The notes beneath the pieces are model-generated. The model saw only the letters and a program-made list of their open reading frames with translations, was not told the origin of the DNA and made no database searches. Below are positions 35,343-43,929 of a DNA stretch of 64,000 bases, piece by piece. A program made the translations under genes and the position numbers. Within the stretch, counting starts at the first letter, position 1; every line of letters starts with the position of its first letter. Source of the stretch: Cystobacter ferrugineus (GTDB lineage: Bacteria > Myxococcota > Myxococcia > Myxococcales > Myxococcaceae). Location: contig NZ_MPIN01000005.1 of assembly GCF_001887355.1 (NCBI RefSeq), forward strand, positions 366,681-430,680. Direction: 5' to 3'.

Positions 35343-36311
35343 ATGAACGTCGAACACCTGCTGGTCCTCGCGGATCCCGCGTCCCCCTATCTGGCCCACC
35401 TGCGGCGGCTGGCGCCGGGCGTGCGCCTCACCATCGGCCTCTCCGAGGAGCAACTGGCCCCGGCCATCGAACAGGCCCAGGTGCTGCTGGTGGGCGCGCA
35501 GAAGAAGGAGGTGCTTCGCGCGCTGCTGCCACGGGCCCGCTCCCTGCGGTGGATCCACGCGCTCTCCGCGGGGGTGGAAAACCTCCTCTTCGAGGAGCTC
35601 ATCCAAAGTCCCCTCCCCCTCACCAACTCCAAGGGCGTCTACAGCGGCTCGCTCGGCGAGTTCGCCCTGGCCGCGATGTTGTTCTTCGCCAAGGACCTGC
35701 GCCGCCTGGTGCGCCAGCAGAGCGAGGCGCGCTGGGAGCAGTTCTCGCCCGTGGAGCTGCGCGGACAGACCCTGGGCATCCTCGGCTACGGTGACATCGG
35801 CCGCGCGGTGGCGGAACGGGCCCGGCCCTTCGGCATGCGCGTCCTGGCCTGCCGGCGCCAGCCGTCGCGCAGCGCGGGGGACGCGCTCGTGGACGAGCTG
35901 TATCCCCTCGAGCGCAGGCGCGAGATGATCGCCTCCTCGGACTACCTGCTGCTCGCCCTGCCCCACACGTCCGGAACGCATCGGCTGATGGGCGAGCTGG
36001 AGCTGGGCGCCATGAAGCCGGGCGCCGTGCTCATCAACATCGGCCGCGGTGGCACCGTGGACGAACAGGCGCTGGTGAAGGCCCTGGAGGAAGGACGCCT
36101 GCGCGGGGCCGCGCTGGATGTCTTCGAGTCCGAGCCGCTGCCGATGGGACATGCCTTCTGGCGGCTCGACAACGTCCTGCTCTCACCGCACTGCGCCGAT
36201 CAAACGCCCACCTGGCGCGAGGACGCCGTGGCGCTCTTCCTGAAGAACCTCGAGCGCTTCGACAAGGGCGAGCCGCTGCTCAACGTCGTCGACAAGGCGG
36301 CGGGCTACTGA
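35343..36311 (+). CDS. D-isomer-specific 2-hydroxyacid dehydrogenase
   Basis: 322 residues from ATG 35343. NAD-binding Rossmann motif LGILGYGDIGRAVAERARPF, catalytic Arg in NIGRGGTVDEQAL, Glu in DVFESEPLP and His in LLSPHCADQTPT are all present. The opening (IHALSAGVENLLFEEL) is that of the glyoxylate/hydroxypyruvate-reductase-like branch. It interconverts a 2-oxoacid and D-2-hydroxyacid; the exact substrate cannot be told. Its stop lies 4 bases from the stop of the convergent small gene. Confidence 0.88.
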   Translation: MNVEHLLVLADPASPYLAHLRRLAPGVRLTIGLSEEQLAPAIEQAQVLLVGAQKKEVLRALLPRARSLRWIHALSAGVENLLFEELIQSPLPLTNSKGVYSGSLGEFALAAMLFFAKDLRRLVRQQSEARWEQFSPVELRGQTLGILGYGDIGRAVAERARPFGMRVLACRRQPSRSAGDALVDELYPLERRREMIASSDYLLLALPHTSGTHRLMGELELGAMKPGAVLINIGRGGTVDEQALVKALEEGRLRGAALDVFESEPLPMGHAFWRLDNVLLSPHCADQTPTWREDAVALFLKNLERFDKGEPLLNVVDKAAGY

Positions 36312-36315
36312 CGGG

Positions 36316-36630
36316 CTACATCTCGTCCGCCGACTGCATCACCTTGTCGTCGAAATTCTCGCGGACCCGCACCAGGGGGCTACGGCCCAGCAAGCACCCG
36401 CGCCGGCTCGTGGGCGGATCGAGGAGGCCCAGCGCGTCATCCTCGAACCCGATGACCGTGCGCCGGGGGCTCTCCGCCGGGAGCATCGGTGGGCGCACGG
36501 CGACATCCTCGAAGCGGATGATCGTCATCCGAGGGCTCTCCGCCGGGAGCGTCGGGGCCGTCTGCGCCGAGCCCTGGGCGGGGAGCTGTCCGGACAGGGC
36601 GAGTGGGAGCACGGCGAGCAGCGTCTTCAT
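36316..36630 (-). CDS. Small secreted protein with duplicated FED motif
   Basis: 104 residues from ATG 36630, which has GAGGAGG nine bases before it. N-terminal signal peptide MKTLLAVLPLALSGQLPAQG. The mature part carries a tandem duplication: LPAESPRMTIIRFEDVAVRP then LPAESPRRTVIGFEDDALG. The tail RSPLVRVRENFDDKVMQSAD is charged. FEDD-type strings occur in envelope proteins of myxobacteria as I remember them, but no function is assigned. It is on the same strand as, and 62 bases downstream of, the MarR gene, so may be co-transcribed with it. Confidence 0.6.
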   Translation of the reverse strand: MKTLLAVLPLALSGQLPAQGSAQTAPTLPAESPRMTIIRFEDVAVRPPMLPAESPRRTVIGFEDDALGLLDPPTSRRGCLLGRSPLVRVRENFDDKVMQSADEM

Positions 36631-36692
36631 CGGGCGGCCTCCTCGGAATGTCCCCGCATGATGCGGCAACCCGGGGGCGGCCTCAATCCGGC

Positions 36693-37136
36693 TCACTCCG
36701 CCAGCTGCTTCTCGTGGACGACCGTGTTCGTCCCGAGCGCCACCTGCACCTTGTCCAGCAGGCGCTTCAGCTCGCTCATCTCCTCGGCCGACAGGTGCTT
36801 CGCCACCTCCTCGTCCACGCGCAGCACCTCGTCCTCCAGCACCTCCACCTCCGGCCAGCACGCGTTGGTCACCTGGAGCCGCACACAGCGGCGATCCGCT
36901 CCCGCCTCGCGCGTCACCAGCCCGTCCTCCTGGAGCCGATCCACCAGCCGGCTCGCGGCGGGGGCGTCGATGAGCAGTTGCTCCGCGAGCTGGGCCTGGG
37001 TGTGCACCCCCCGCAGGGCGATGACCTTCAGGGCCACCAGTTGGTGCAACGACCGACGCGTCCGCGCATTCAATCGGCGGACCAACAGCCGGTGCGTGCC
37101 CCGGCGCACAGATGCGAGTTGCTCACAGAGACTCAT
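36693..37136 (-). CDS. MarR-family transcriptional regulator
   Basis: 147 residues from ATG 37136 (MSLCEQLASVRRGTHRLLVR). Winged helix: QAQLAEQLLIDAPAASRLVD as recognition helix region and REAGADRRCVRLQVT as the wing with the conserved Asp-Arg-Arg. N- and C-terminal helices give the dimer interface. Divergent from the RND efflux operon across a 119-base gap containing two matching inverted repeats, so it most likely represses both itself and the pump until a ligand binds. The upstream open frame beyond ATG 37136 reads through the operators and is not coding. Confidence 0.88.
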   Translation of the reverse strand: MSLCEQLASVRRGTHRLLVRRLNARTRRSLHQLVALKVIALRGVHTQAQLAEQLLIDAPAASRLVDRLQEDGLVTREAGADRRCVRLQVTNACWPEVEVLEDEVLRVDEEVAKHLSAEEMSELKRLLDKVQVALGTNTVVHEKQLAE

Positions 37137-37144
37137 TTGACGTA

Positions 37145-37173
37145 GACAATGCTTGTGGTCGACAATAGTTGTC
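37145..37173. promoter_or_regulatory. Pair of MarR-type operators
   Basis: GACAATGCTTGTG (37145-37157) and GACAATAGTTGTC (37161-37173) are two copies of a 5-3-5 inverted repeat, the second perfect and the first with one mismatch, spaced 16 bases start to start. They lie directly upstream of marR (start 37136) and before the efflux operon (start 37256). TTG...CAA-type repeats of this size are usual MarR sites. Confidence 0.7.
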
Positions 37174-37255
37174 AACCGCCGCAACGCGCCGGTTCTTCCG
37201 GGGGTCACCCGGACGACACGCACCGCGTCAACTCTCTCTGGGTGTCCGCCCCTGT

Positions 37256-38644
37256 ATGACTTCCCGTCTCGCCCTACTCGTCCTCGCGCTCACCGCGGCC
37301 CCGCCCCTGGCGGCGGCGCAGGAGCCGACGGCCGCGCCCCCGCCGTTCCAACCCCAGATCAACGATCCGATGCTGGCTCCGGTGGAGCCCGCCCCCCGGA
37401 GGGTGGGGACGTGGCAGGAGGCGCTGGCGCTGGTGCGCGAGCGCTCCACGGACCTGAGGACCGCGGAGGCCAACGTGCAGCGCGCCGAGGGCCGCTGGCG
37501 TCAGGCCCTGTCGCTGCTGTTGCCCAACGCGCGCCTGAGCGCGGGCGTCTCGACGGACCTGCTCCACCCGGGCCTCGCCGTGGGCCTCACGGGCGCGCCC
37601 ATCATCCCCCAGGGGAACCAGCCCACCCCCACGGTGCCGCTGGCCAGCGCCACGGCGTCGCTCACCCAGTCCCTGGTGGACGTGAGCGCCTGGCGCGGGC
37701 TGCACTCCGCCCAGTTCGCCGAGACGAGCGCCCGGGAGAGCCTGAAGGACGTGCAGCGGCGCCTCACCCAGGGGCTCGCTCGCGCGCTCGTGGCCGCGGT
37801 GGCCGCCGAGCGCTCGGCCGAGCTCAACCGGGTCGGTCTGCTCCGGGCCCTCGAGCGGGCGGCGCTCACCGAGCGCTCCTTCGAGCTGGGCGTGGGCACG
37901 CAACTGGACGTGGTGCGTGTGCAACAGGACGTGGAGATCGCCCGGCAGGCCCTCATCTCCGGAGACGAACAGTTGCGCCGCACCCGGGAAGCCCTCGGCC
38001 TCGCGCTCGGCCTCCCCCAGGAGGTAGGTGTCGAGCCCACCTTCCAGCTCCAGGGACTGATCGAGCAGGCGGTCAGTGAGTGCTCGGCCCTGGAGAGCGC
38101 GGACAGGCGCCCGGACGTGGAGGCGGCGCGCGCCCAGCTTCACTCGGCCCGGGACAGCAGGCAGCAGGCAACCGCGGGCTACCTCCCCACCCTGGCGCTC
38201 AACAGCAACCTCAACGGCTACACGACGTCCAATCCGGCACCGGCGACGCTGACCACCTGGAGCCTCGTCGCCGTGCTGTCCGTGCCCATCTGGGAGGGCG
38301 GCCTGCGAGGAGGGCTCGTGCGCGAGCGCCGGGGCATCGAGCAGCAGTCGGCGGAGACGCTGGAGAGTACGCGGCGCAACGTGGAGGTGGAGGTGGCGCG
38401 GGCGAAGCGCAACGTGGGTGTGTCGGAGTCGTTGGTGAAGACCTCGGCCGCGTCGCGGGAGCTGGCCGCGAGGACGGATCAACTCACCCGCCGTGCCTAC
38501 GAGGTGGGCCGCGGGAGCAGTCTGGAATTGGTACAGAGCGGAGCCGCGTTGCGACAGGCGGAGCTGTCGCTGGCTCTGCGTGAATTCGAGCTCGTCCAGG
38601 CGCGCCTGGACGCATTCTTGACGGAGGCCCGGTGCGACTGGTGA
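37256..38644 (+). CDS. Outer-membrane efflux channel, TolC/OprM-like
   Basis: 462 residues from ATG 37256, with signal peptide MTSRLALLVLALTAAPPLAA. Contains the two long-coil repeats of the outer membrane efflux family: LALVRERSTDLRTAEANVQR in the first half and DRRPDVEAARAQLHSARDSR then QQATAGYLPTLALNSNLNGY in the second, and the C-terminal YEVGRGSSLELVQSGAALRQ. It forms the trimeric exit duct for the pump. First gene of the operon; overlaps the adaptor gene by 13 bases. Channel-first gene order is less common than adaptor-pump-channel. Confidence 0.88.
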   Translation: MTSRLALLVLALTAAPPLAAAQEPTAAPPPFQPQINDPMLAPVEPAPRRVGTWQEALALVRERSTDLRTAEANVQRAEGRWRQALSLLLPNARLSAGVSTDLLHPGLAVGLTGAPIIPQGNQPTPTVPLASATASLTQSLVDVSAWRGLHSAQFAETSARESLKDVQRRLTQGLARALVAAVAAERSAELNRVGLLRALERAALTERSFELGVGTQLDVVRVQQDVEIARQALISGDEQLRRTREALGLALGLPQEVGVEPTFQLQGLIEQAVSECSALESADRRPDVEAARAQLHSARDSRQQATAGYLPTLALNSNLNGYTTSNPAPATLTTWSLVAVLSVPIWEGGLRGGLVRERRGIEQQSAETLESTRRNVEVEVARAKRNVGVSESLVKTSAASRELAARTDQLTRRAYEVGRGSSLELVQSGAALRQAELSLALREFELVQARLDAFLTEARCDW

Positions 38645-39813
38645 AAAAGGGACGCCCCCTGAAGGCGATGATGATGGGAGTCTGGGGTGCCGCGATGGTG
38701 GCGGGGAGCGTGGGATGTGGTGGCAAGCCCCCCGCCAAGCCGCCCCCACCGCCGCGCGAGGTGGAGGTGGTGCGGCTGGCGCCGGGCGAGGTGCGTGACA
38801 CCGGGGAGTACCTGGGCACGCTCCTGTCGCGGCAGAGCGTCAACGTGCTGTCGCAGGTGCCCGGCTACGTGCGCAAGATCCACGTGCGCCCCGGCCAGAA
38901 GGTGGAGCAGGGAGACGCGCTGCTGGACGTGGACTCGCGCGAGGCGAGCGCCGCGCTCGACAGCGCCCGGGCCCAGCGCGCCTCCTCGGAGGTGAACCTC
39001 GAGCAGGCCCGCCGCACGCGCGCCCGCATCGAGTCGCTCTACAAGGAGGGCCTCGCCAGCGCCCAGGAGCTGGAGCAGGCGCGGGCGCAGGTGGACGCGC
39101 TGGAGGCCTCCACGCGCGCCGCGGCGGCCCAGGAAGCGCAGCGCGCGGTGCAGTTGCAGTACAACACCGTGCGCGCGCCCTTCGCCGGTACGGTGGGTGA
39201 CGTGCTCGTGCGCCTGGGTGACTTCGTGGGCACCACCACCCCGCTCACCAGCGTGGCCCAGGCGGACGTGCTGGAGGTGAGCGTGGCCATCCCCTCCGAG
39301 CGCGCGCGCTCGCTGCGGCCCGAGACGCCGCTCGAGGTGCTCGACTCCAACGGGCAGGTGCTCGTCACCAGCCCCGTCTTCTTCGTGGCGCCCCAGGCGG
39401 ACCCGCGCACGCAGCTCGTGGAGGTCAAGGCCGCCTTCCGCAACACCGTGGGGCTGCGCCCGAGCGAGCTGGTGCGCGCGCGCATCATCTACTCCACGCG
39501 CAGCGCGCTGCAGCTTCCCGCGCTCGCCGTGCTGCGCCAGAGCGGCCAGCCCTTCGCGCTCGTGGTGTCGGAGAAGGAGGGGCAGACGGTGGTCAACCGC
39601 CGGCCCGTCCAGCTCGGCGCGCTGGGCGCCATGGCCTACGTCGTGGAGGAAGGCCTCAAGCCGGGAGATCGCGTGGCCGTCAGCTCGCTGCAGGCCCTGC
39701 GCGACGGCTCCCCGGTGAAGGTCAAGGAGCCGGCGCCCGCCGCGCCGCCGGCCCAGGCCGAGAAGGCCATCCAAGCCAACGGCGGCGGTGGTGCCGCCGG
39801 GGGCAGCCGCTAG
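38632..39813 (+). CDS. RND efflux periplasmic adaptor (membrane fusion protein)
   Basis: 393 residues from GTG 38632 (an alternative GTG at 38641 is equally possible; GGAGG lies at 38623-38627). Lipoprotein signal ending AAMVAGSVGC. Lipoyl-like domain QSVNVLSQVPGYVRKIHVRP then GQKVEQGDALLDVDS, coiled-coil hairpin (SEVNLEQARRTRARIESLYK onward), second lipoyl half YNTVRAPFAGTVGDVLVRLG and beta-barrel. The tail is Ala/Pro/Gly rich. Links the channel to the pump. A long hairpin lies between its stop and the pump start. Confidence 0.9.
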   Translation: MRLVKKGRPLKAMMMGVWGAAMVAGSVGCGGKPPAKPPPPPREVEVVRLAPGEVRDTGEYLGTLLSRQSVNVLSQVPGYVRKIHVRPGQKVEQGDALLDVDSREASAALDSARAQRASSEVNLEQARRTRARIESLYKEGLASAQELEQARAQVDALEASTRAAAAQEAQRAVQLQYNTVRAPFAGTVGDVLVRLGDFVGTTTPLTSVAQADVLEVSVAIPSERARSLRPETPLEVLDSNGQVLVTSPVFFVAPQADPRTQLVEVKAAFRNTVGLRPSELVRARIIYSTRSALQLPALAVLRQSGQPFALVVSEKEGQTVVNRRPVQLGALGAMAYVVEEGLKPGDRVAVSSLQALRDGSPVKVKEPAPAAPPAQAEKAIQANGGGGAAGGSR

Positions 39814-39823
39814 TCACACCCGT

Positions 39824-39865
39824 GGAAGCCGGGCGCGCCCCCCTGGGACGCCGCGCCCGGCTTCC
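39824..39865 (+). other. 14-base-pair hairpin between adaptor and pump genes
   Basis: GGAAGCCGGGCGCG (39824-39837) and CGCGCCCGGCTTCC (39852-39865) are exact reverse complements around a 14-base loop, 26 bases before the pump start. No T run follows. It could slow transcription, mark an RNA-processing site or change pump translation, lowering pump level relative to adaptor. Confidence 0.65.
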
Positions 39866-39891
39866 GCCGAGAGAATGAGGGCTTCACCGCC

Positions 39892-42800
39892 GTGTTCGTC
39901 GACTTCTTCATCCGCAGACCCGTCTTCGCCGCCGTCTGTTCCATCCTGCTGACGCTGGCGGGGGCGGTGGCCATTCCCACCCTGCCCATCTCCCAGTACC
40001 CGGATCTGGCACCGCCCCAGGTGACCGTCACCAGCACCTACGTCGGCGCGAGCGCCGAGGTGGTGGAGAGCGCCGTCACCATTCCGCTCGAGCAGGAGAT
40101 CAACGGAGTGGAGGGCATGCGCTACATGTCGTCCACGAGCAGCAATGACGGCACCAGCTCCATCACCGTCACCTTCGAGCCCACGCGAGACATCGAGGTG
40201 GCGGCCGTCGACGTGCAGAACCGCGTGAGCCGCGCCTCCGCGCGCCTGCCCTCGCTGGTGAACCAGACGGGCATCGTCGTCAACAAGGCCTCCAGCCAGA
40301 TGCTCATGACGGTGGGCCTGTCCAGCCCCGACAACCGCTACGACGCGAAGTTCATGAGCAACTACGCGGACGTGAACCTCAAGGACGCCATCAAGCGCGT
40401 GCGGGGCGTGGGCGAGGTGCGCATCTTCGGCGAGCGCAAGTTCTCCATGCGCCTGTGGTTGGACCCCACCAAGCTCGCCAGCCGCGGCCTCACGCCGCAG
40501 GACGTGACGCGCGCCCTCCAGGAGCAGAACCTCCAGGTGGCCGCGGGCCAGGTCGGCCAGCCGCCCTCCAACACCGAGCAGCCCTATCAGATGGCGGTGC
40601 GCGCCCATGGCCGGCTCGTGGAGCCCGAGGAGTTCGGCGAGGTCGTCGTGCAGCGCAACACGGACGGAAAGCTCGTGCGCGTGAAGGATCTGGGCCGCGT
40701 GGAGATGGGCGCGGAGAACTACGGCACGCTCTTGCGCTTCAACGGCAAGCCGGGCGTGGGCCTGGCCATCTTCCAGTTGCCCACCGCCAACGCGCTCGAC
40801 GTGCGCGACGGCGTGTACCGGGAGCTGGAGCGGTTGAGCAAGCAGTTCCCCCCGGGGCTCGAGTTCAAGACGGGCACGGACACCACGCTCGCGGTGCGCG
40901 CCTCCATCAACGAGGTGATCCACACGCTCATCGAGGCCATCGGGCTCGTCATCCTGGTCATCTTCCTGTTCCTGCACGGCTGGCGCAGCGTGCTCATCAC
41001 CGCCATCACCCTGCCGGTGTCGCTGGTGGGCACCTTCGCCTTCGTCTACCTGATGGGCTTCTCCATCAACACGCTCACCCTGTTCGGCCTGACGCTGGCC
41101 ACGGGTCTCGTGGTGGACGACGCCATCGTGGTGATCGAAAACATCGAGCGGCTCATGGCCGAGCGAGGCCTGTCGCCCTTCGAGGCGGCGCGCGAGGGCA
41201 TGAAGGAAGTGGCGGGCGCGGTGATAGCCATCTCCATCGTGCTGGTGGCGGTGTTCGTCCCCGTGGCCCTGTTCCCGGGCACCACGGGCGCCATCTACCG
41301 CCAGTTCGCGCTCACCATCGCCGCGTCCGTGGCGCTGTCCACCTTCTGCGCCCTCACGCTGACGCCCGCCCTGAGCGCGCGCCTGCTGCGCCACCACCAC
41401 GGGGAGAAGTGGGTCTTCTTCCGCATGGTGGACAAGGCGCTCGACTGGACACGTGACACGTACAGCCGCGGCCTGCACGCCGTGCTGCGCTACCCCCTGC
41501 TCATCCTCGTCGCCTTCCTCCTGTGCATCGCGGCCACGGGGATGCTCTTCCGCTCGGCGCCCACCGGCTTCATCCCGGACGAGGACCAGGGCTACATCAT
41601 CGTCTCCATCCAGGGCCCCGAGGGCATGTCGCTCGCCCAGACGGAGAAGGTGCTCATGGACGTGGAGAATGTGCTCAAGGAGCAGCCCGAGGTGATCACC
41701 ATGTTCGCCATCGGTGGCTTCTCCATGCAGGGCAACGGCTCCAACTACGCCACCGTCTTCACCCTGCTCAAGCCGTGGGAGGAGCGGCTGAGCAAGGATC
41801 AGTCCGTGGCGGCGCTCGTGGAGCGGCTGCGCGGGCCGTTCAGCCGCATCGGCGGGGCGCGCGTGCTGCCCTTCCAGCCTCCGGCCATCCGCGGCGTGGG
41901 CAGCGTGGGCGGCTTCCAGTACATCGTCCAGGACAACGCGGGCACGCGCACGCTGGATGAGATCGCGGCGGCCACGCAGGAGCTCGTGATGAGCGGCAAC
42001 GAGGAAGGCCGGCTGCGCGGCGTCTTCAGCTCCTTCAACGCCGACACGCCGCTGCTCGACGTGGAGGTGGACAGGCAGAAGGCCAAGGCGCTCGGCGTGC
42101 CCGTGGAGCAGATCTTCAGCACGATGCAGATCTACATGGGCAGCCAGTACGTCAACGACTTCAACTACGCCAACCGCACCTACCGCGTGTACATGCAGGC
42201 CGAGCAGCAGTTCCGCGACACGCCCGAGGACATCGGCTCGTTCTACGTGCGCAGTGACAGCGGCTCGATGATTCCCCTGGAGTCGCTGGTGAAGGTGACC
42301 CCCACGGTGTCCGCCCAGGTCATCCGGCACTACAACCTGTTCCGCTCGGCGGAGATCAACGGCCAGGGCGCGCCGGGAGTCTCCTCGGGCCAGGCGCTCG
42401 AGGCGATGGAGGGGCTGGCCCAGGAGCGGCTGCCGCAGGGCATGAGCGCGGAGTGGACGGGCATCAGCCTCGAGCAGAAGGAGAGCGGAGGCCAGACGGT
42501 CATCATCTTCGCCCTGGGCATCCTGTTCGTGTTCCTGGTGCTCGCGGCGCAGTACGAGAGCTTCAGCCTGCCCTTCGTCATCATCCTGTCGGTGCCGCTG
42601 GCGATCATGGGCGCCCTCGGGTTGCAGCTTTCGAGGGGCTACGCCAACGACGTGTTCTGCCAGGTGGGACTGGTGATGCTGGTGGGTCTGGCGAGCAAGA
42701 ACGCCATCCTCATCGTGGAGTTCGCCGAGCAGCTGCGCGCGAGCGGCAAGAGCGCGGCGGAGGCGGTGGTGGAGGCGGCGGCGGTGCGCTTGCGGCCCAT

Positions 42801-43041
42801 CCTGATGACGTCCATCGCGTTCCTGTTGGGCGTGGTGCCACTGATGACGGCCACGGGCGCGGGCGCCGCCTCGCGCAACTCGCTGGGCACGACGGTGTTC
42901 GGCGGAATGCTCGTGTCCACGGTGGTCAACTTCCTCTTCATCCCCGGCCTGTATGTGTTGATGCAGCGGCTGCGGGGAGAGACGAAGCCCGAGCCCCAGC
43001 CGCACCACGGGGAGCCCGTCCTCCCTGCTCCGTCGCCCTGA
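39892..43041 (+). CDS. RND multidrug efflux transporter (AcrB/HAE1 family)
   Basis: 1049-residue inner-membrane proton-driven pump. GTG start at 39892 (MFVDFFIRRPVFAAVCSILL). Typical family text: PTLPISQYPDLAPPQVTVTS, the TM4 proton-relay LATGLVVDDAIVVIENIERL with the two Asp, and TM10 LVGLASKNAILIVEFAEQLR with the Lys. Two periplasmic porter repeats and 12 membrane segments are present; length is that of AcrB. With channel and adaptor it makes a full tripartite pump exporting drugs, bile-like compounds or own metabolites, controlled by the adjacent MarR. A strong terminator follows. Confidence 0.95.
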   Translation: MFVDFFIRRPVFAAVCSILLTLAGAVAIPTLPISQYPDLAPPQVTVTSTYVGASAEVVESAVTIPLEQEINGVEGMRYMSSTSSNDGTSSITVTFEPTRDIEVAAVDVQNRVSRASARLPSLVNQTGIVVNKASSQMLMTVGLSSPDNRYDAKFMSNYADVNLKDAIKRVRGVGEVRIFGERKFSMRLWLDPTKLASRGLTPQDVTRALQEQNLQVAAGQVGQPPSNTEQPYQMAVRAHGRLVEPEEFGEVVVQRNTDGKLVRVKDLGRVEMGAENYGTLLRFNGKPGVGLAIFQLPTANALDVRDGVYRELERLSKQFPPGLEFKTGTDTTLAVRASINEVIHTLIEAIGLVILVIFLFLHGWRSVLITAITLPVSLVGTFAFVYLMGFSINTLTLFGLTLATGLVVDDAIVVIENIERLMAERGLSPFEAAREGMKEVAGAVIAISIVLVAVFVPVALFPGTTGAIYRQFALTIAASVALSTFCALTLTPALSARLLRHHHGEKWVFFRMVDKALDWTRDTYSRGLHAVLRYPLLILVAFLLCIAATGMLFRSAPTGFIPDEDQGYIIVSIQGPEGMSLAQTEKVLMDVENVLKEQPEVITMFAIGGFSMQGNGSNYATVFTLLKPWEERLSKDQSVAALVERLRGPFSRIGGARVLPFQPPAIRGVGSVGGFQYIVQDNAGTRTLDEIAAATQELVMSGNEEGRLRGVFSSFNADTPLLDVEVDRQKAKALGVPVEQIFSTMQIYMGSQYVNDFNYANRTYRVYMQAEQQFRDTPEDIGSFYVRSDSGSMIPLESLVKVTPTVSAQVIRHYNLFRSAEINGQGAPGVSSGQALEAMEGLAQERLPQGMSAEWTGISLEQKESGGQTVIIFALGILFVFLVLAAQYESFSLPFVIILSVPLAIMGALGLQLSRGYANDVFCQVGLVMLVGLASKNAILIVEFAEQLRASGKSAAEAVVEAAAVRLRPILMTSIAFLLGVVPLMTATGAGAASRNSLGTTVFGGMLVSTVVNFLFIPGLYVLMQRLRGETKPEPQPHHGEPVLPAPSP

Positions 43042-43075
43042 AGCAGGGCTGACGGTTGAGATGGCTCCCCCCCCG

Positions 43076-43114
43076 CCGCGCCCTCTCTTCACTGAGAGGG
43101 CGCGGTTTGTTTTT
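43076..43114 (+). terminator. Rho-independent terminator of the RND operon
   Basis: CCGCGCCCTCTC (43076-43087) pairs perfectly with GAGAGGGCGCGG (43094-43105) around a 6-base loop, followed by TTTGTTTTT (43106-43114). Classic intrinsic terminator 35 bases after the pump stop; the best one in the window. Confidence 0.92.
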
Positions 43115-43319
43115 GGAGGCCAGCGCGGGCCCTTGGTGGAAAGACGACTCCACGAGCGGCCATGCGGCTTCGAGTCATTGGCTGCCCGACATGGCACGGA
43201 GCGCGTCGATGCTGCCGCGTGACTTTCCCCACGAATCTCCCTCATCTTCGAGCGGCCGTGATGTTCGAGAACCCGCTCTGACCGGACACCATCGACACAT
43301 GGAACGGAGCGCGCCTGCC

Positions 43320-43859
43320 ATGCCCCGGACGCTGACGCGACAAACCCAGGAGCGATTCCTGCGCTTTGGACAGGAACGTGGAAATCTCTTTCGCGCGCTG
43401 GGTGACGCCCCCATCGCCGAGAAAGTCCGAACCTACAAGCTGTTCGAGAAGCGGAGCGTCGCCGAAGCACGGACCACCTTCGAGAAGTTGGAACTGCGGA
43501 GGCGAATCACCGAGGACATCCTCATGATCACCTGCACGGGACCATGGAGAGGATTCTCGCCATACCTCCGGCGGATGGAGAAACTCGGCTATTCCTCAAT
43601 GGACTGCCGCCTGCTCGTCTGCGGTTGGTCGGCGCGGGCCAGCAAGGACTCCTCGGCGGGGAAACGCAAGACCGCGGAACTTCTCGCCAGCTTCGAGCAG
43701 CGAACACGTTCTCGGAAAATGCCTCCCGCGCTACGGAAGCAGACGAAGGGTGTTCTCGCGCGGGCCCGGCAACTGGCGGGGCTCGATGACCTTCGAGCTG
43801 CCCATGAAGAGCGTGGGCAGCCAAGAAGGACGAAGGTGGGTCGCCTCCCAAAGTCCTAG
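43320..43859 (+). CDS. Uncharacterised basic helical protein
   Basis: About 179 residues if ATG 43320 is used (GGAG at 43306-43309); ATG 43299 is an alternative. The upstream open frame runs through the terminator and is not coding. Sequence is Arg/Lys-rich with helices (QTQERFLRFGQERGNLFRAL, EKVRTYKLFEKRSVAEARTT, ITEDILMITCTGPWRGFSPY) and no known motif. No signal peptide. Overlap of its tail with the open frame of the next gene is only in non-coding extension. Function unknown; codon bias is typical enough to accept it as a gene. Confidence 0.5.
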   Translation: MPRTLTRQTQERFLRFGQERGNLFRALGDAPIAEKVRTYKLFEKRSVAEARTTFEKLELRRRITEDILMITCTGPWRGFSPYLRRMEKLGYSSMDCRLLVCGWSARASKDSSAGKRKTAELLASFEQRTRSRKMPPALRKQTKGVLARARQLAGLDDLRAAHEERGQPRRTKVGRLPKS

Positions 43860-43929
43860 GTCTCGTCAGGCGCGCGAAGTCCGGAACGTCCAGGGCACGC
43901 GTTCAGAATGCCACCGGAAGGAACGTGCC

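Noticed and set aside
34563-36152. Minus-strand open frame across the kinase start and dehydrogenase
   Set aside because: It runs antisense to the dehydrogenase and out of frame in the kinase.
39814-43470. Minus-strand open frame of 1218 codons opposite the RND pump
   Set aside because: It is His/Arg/Ala-rich low-complexity text antisense to an unmistakable AcrB-family gene; GC-rich shadow frame.
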